Shown here piece after piece: positions 63,401 through 64,000 of a stretch of DNA of 64,000 nucleotides. This stretch comes from Sulfitobacter noctilucicola (GTDB lineage Bacteria > Pseudomonadota > Alphaproteobacteria > Rhodobacterales > Rhodobacteraceae): NCBI RefSeq assembly GCF_000622385.1, contig NZ_JASD01000005.1, forward strand, positions 160,655 to 224,654. The letters run 5' to 3'. The number at the start of each line of letters is the position of its first letter. Position 1 is the stretch's first letter. The translations under genes and the position numbers were made by a program. Under the pieces are notes generated by a model that saw only the letters and a list, made by a program, of their open reading frames with translations, ran no database searches and was not told where the DNA came from.

Positions 63401-64000
63401 CAGCGCCTGACTTTAACGGCGACGCGACCGTCAGTTACACGATTTCCGATGGCAACGGCGGCGAAGATTCCGCAGTTCACGTGATCACGGTTGGTGAAGA
63501 GAACGACGCGCCGGTTGCGAACCCCGATACCTTGACCACGGATGAGGACACACCGTCCGAGCCGCTGAACGTGCTGGCCAACGACACAGATCCCGATGGC
63601 GATCCGCTTGAGCTGATCGAGGCGACGAGCCCTGATGGCACGGTGGCGTTCACGCCGGAAGGCGAGGTGATCTTCACGCCGGATCCGGACTTCAACGGTG
63701 AGACAACGATCACCTACACCGTGACCGATCCCTCGGGCGAGGAGACGGAAGGCACGGTCACCGTGACCGTGACCCCCGTCAACGACGCACCCGATGCGGT
63801 TGATGATGTGGACGTCACACCGGAAGACACACCGATCACGGTTGATCTGCTGGCCAACGACACGGATGTGGACGGCGACGATCTGACGGTTGTCGAAGCC
63901 ACCGTTCCCGAAGAGCAGGGCACCCTGGTCGACAACGGCGACGGCACCGTGACCTTCACCCCGGCCGAAGACTTCACCGGCGAAGCAACCATCAGCTACA
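60412..64000 (+). CDS. Giant secreted tandem-repeat protein (cadherin-like / tandem-95 type), 5' part
   Basis: At least 1196 residues; the frame is open at the window end. It starts MIRTIDFNAFVAGTVIDDEY with CAGGAGAA as ribosome-binding site and has no signal peptide, as in type I-secreted adhesins. Residues about 1-170 form a beta-rich N-terminal domain with acidic loops. From residue 172 on come at least eleven repeats of 93-100 residues with the pattern APDAVDD-TDEDT-DLLANDTD-DGDGTVTFTP-DFNGEATITYTVTD-VTVNPVND. The Asp-rich linkers fit calcium binding. Likely a cell-surface adhesin or biofilm protein; the export signal would be at the missing C terminus. Confidence 0.9.
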   Translation, partial: MIRTIDFNAFVAGTVIDDEYVVSDGVTVSAVARGDGADQAMIFDSNNPTGDDTDLASDTLDGLLIISEDGDSSDPDDNDAGGSIFFDFEDLVRIKSLTFKDIEETSGEGTRMIFYNADGEVIENQFVAPTGDGGETTVQLFVPGTARMEVRFEGSGAIDNLVFDDGKGADEAPTAVDDSAITDEDTSVIIDLRGNDNDPNNTLEELTIGEFVSPNGTVEDNGDGTVTFTPDQDFNGEAVFTYTLRDPNGNTDVGEVTVQVNPINDAPDAVADADTTDFNTAITVDLLANDTDPDIATNGDVLTVVAVSVPEAQGTVVNNGDGTATFTPADGYTGVATIAYTIEDEAGLRDSDEHFVTVEVDDNQPPVTGDDTLTTDEDTPSEPLNVLANDSDPDGDTLTLVSAESPDGEVSIDPDGEIVFTPTEDFNGETTITYTVTDPSGAESTGTVNVTVNPINDAPDAVDDSDTTEFETAVTVDLLANDTDVDIATNGDVITVIEATVPAEQGILVDNGDGTVTFTPADGFSGDATISYTIEDAAGLQDSALHTVTVGESTDVSPVAVDDVAETQEDTAVVIDLLGNDTDPDTPAEDLTISALSVPADQGEVVDNGDGTVTFTPAPDFNGEVTISYTVSDPEGNTDDGEAVVTVTPVADAPVTEPDALTTDEDTPSEPLNVLANDSDPDGDELTLISATSPDGEVSFDPNGEIVFTPNENFNGTTTIEYFVTDPSGLESPGIVNVTVNPVNDAPDAVDDTDVTDEDTSVEINLLANDTDVESDPLTVTTASVPAEEGTLEPVTDGSDGLYIFTPAPDFNGDATVSYSISDGNGGEDSAVHVITVGEENDAPVANPDTLTTDEDTPSEPLNVLANDSDPDGDPLTLTSATSPDGEVSFDPDGEIVFTPDENFNGETTITYIVTDPSGTESTGTVTVTVNPVNDAPDAVDDTDVTDEDTSVEINLLANDTDVEGDPLTVTTASVPAEEGTLEPVTDGSDGLYTFTPAPDFNGDATVSYTISDGNGGEDSAVHVITVGEENDAPVANPDTLTTDEDTPSEPLNVLANDTDPDGDPLELIEATSPDGTVAFTPEGEVIFTPDPDFNGETTITYTVTDPSGEETEGTVTVTVTPVNDAPDAVDDVDVTPEDTPITVDLLANDTDVDGDDLTVVEATVPEEQGTLVDNGDGTVTFTPAEDFTGEATISY
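60925..64000 (+). repeat. Tandem protein-coding repeats, about 95 residues each (eleven units)
   Basis: Unit starts are at 60925, 61207, 61504, 61783, 62083, 62368, 62647, 62938, 63217, 63508 and 63787. Short (93 residues) and long (97-100 residues) units alternate from unit 3 on, except unit 5. The pairs 6-7, 8-9 and 10-11 repeat with an exact 570-base period (e.g. the GAGCC-type segment at 62401, 62971 and 63541). Units 7 and 9 are about 93 percent identical by eye at DNA level. Confidence 0.9.

Noticed and set aside
60697..63992. Many long open frames on the minus strand opposite the giant repeat protein
   Set aside because: They repeat with the same period as the repeats and are a by-product of the Asp/Thr-rich codon pattern of the plus-strand gene; no ribosome-binding sites or sensible products.
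62368..64000. Repeat array as a possible CRISPR or satellite
   Set aside because: Period is 279-300 bases in frame with conserved protein pattern and third-position variation, so it is protein-coding, not CRISPR.

Overview
The window looks like chromosomal DNA from a marine alphaproteobacterium of the family Rhodobacteraceae (Roseobacter group). The evidence is mixed. Heme is made by the C4 pathway (5-aminolevulinate synthase). There is a large TRAP transporter with its own two-component system. The DksA lacks most zinc-finger cysteines. RNA methyltransferase, PIN and DksA genes lie in an order I associate with Rhodobacter. Typical neighbours such as rodZ-ispG, Bpt-RDD-DUF2852 and glnE plus a small partner are present. 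Most of the window is compact housekeeping DNA with short gaps, many 4-base start/stop overlaps and no insertion sequence, prophage or CRISPR array. Species identity cannot be fixed from the sequence alone.

Layout: 1-7 kb holds NfeD/SPFH membrane proteins, tgt, an unknown membrane protein, an Old Yellow Enzyme and lon. 7-10 kb holds an HU-like protein, a decayed tRNA-Val(CAC) copy, two coupled histidine phosphatases, tRNA-Val(TAC) and tRNA-Asp(GTC). 10-16.6 kb has a DMT exporter, an M20 peptidase, hemA, rodZ and ispG. 16.6-18.3 kb has a cytosine-C5 methyltransferase coupled to a GIY-YIG nuclease, a candidate type II restriction-modification pair. 18.3-27 kb has a DsbA-like protein, an aminotransferase, a cell-wall amidase, PBP1A, prfB and an amidase. 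27-30 kb has a Rieske oxygenase, an XRE regulator and a cold-shock-like small protein. 30-32.6 kb is the ilvI-ilvN operon with a visible promoter, leader peptide and attenuator. 32.7-39.7 kb is a two-component system divergent from a TRAP dctPQM operon. 39.8-49.9 kb has bpt, RDD, DUF2852, a YbaK-type protein, glnE, a lipoprotein, an RNA methyltransferase, a PIN protein, an M48 protease and a P450. 49.9-54.5 kb has VWA, a small membrane protein, a DUF2927 lipoprotein, MoxR and dksA. 54.6-59.6 kb has an FAD monooxygenase, arginase and ornithine cyclodeaminase with a divergent Lrp regulator, dsbB, a YqaA-type protein and tRNA-Leu(CAA). From 60.4 kb to the window end there is the 5' part of a giant acidic repeat protein.

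The least ordinary parts are the giant tandem-repeat surface protein (at least eleven repeats of about 95 residues, with a 570-base two-repeat period), the methyltransferase/GIY-YIG pair, the ilv attenuator, a pair of identical 19-base dyads upstream of the DUF2852 gene (one lying exactly between the promoter elements), and the tRNA-Val relic. All functional calls rest on reading motifs by eye. No database or structure search was run.
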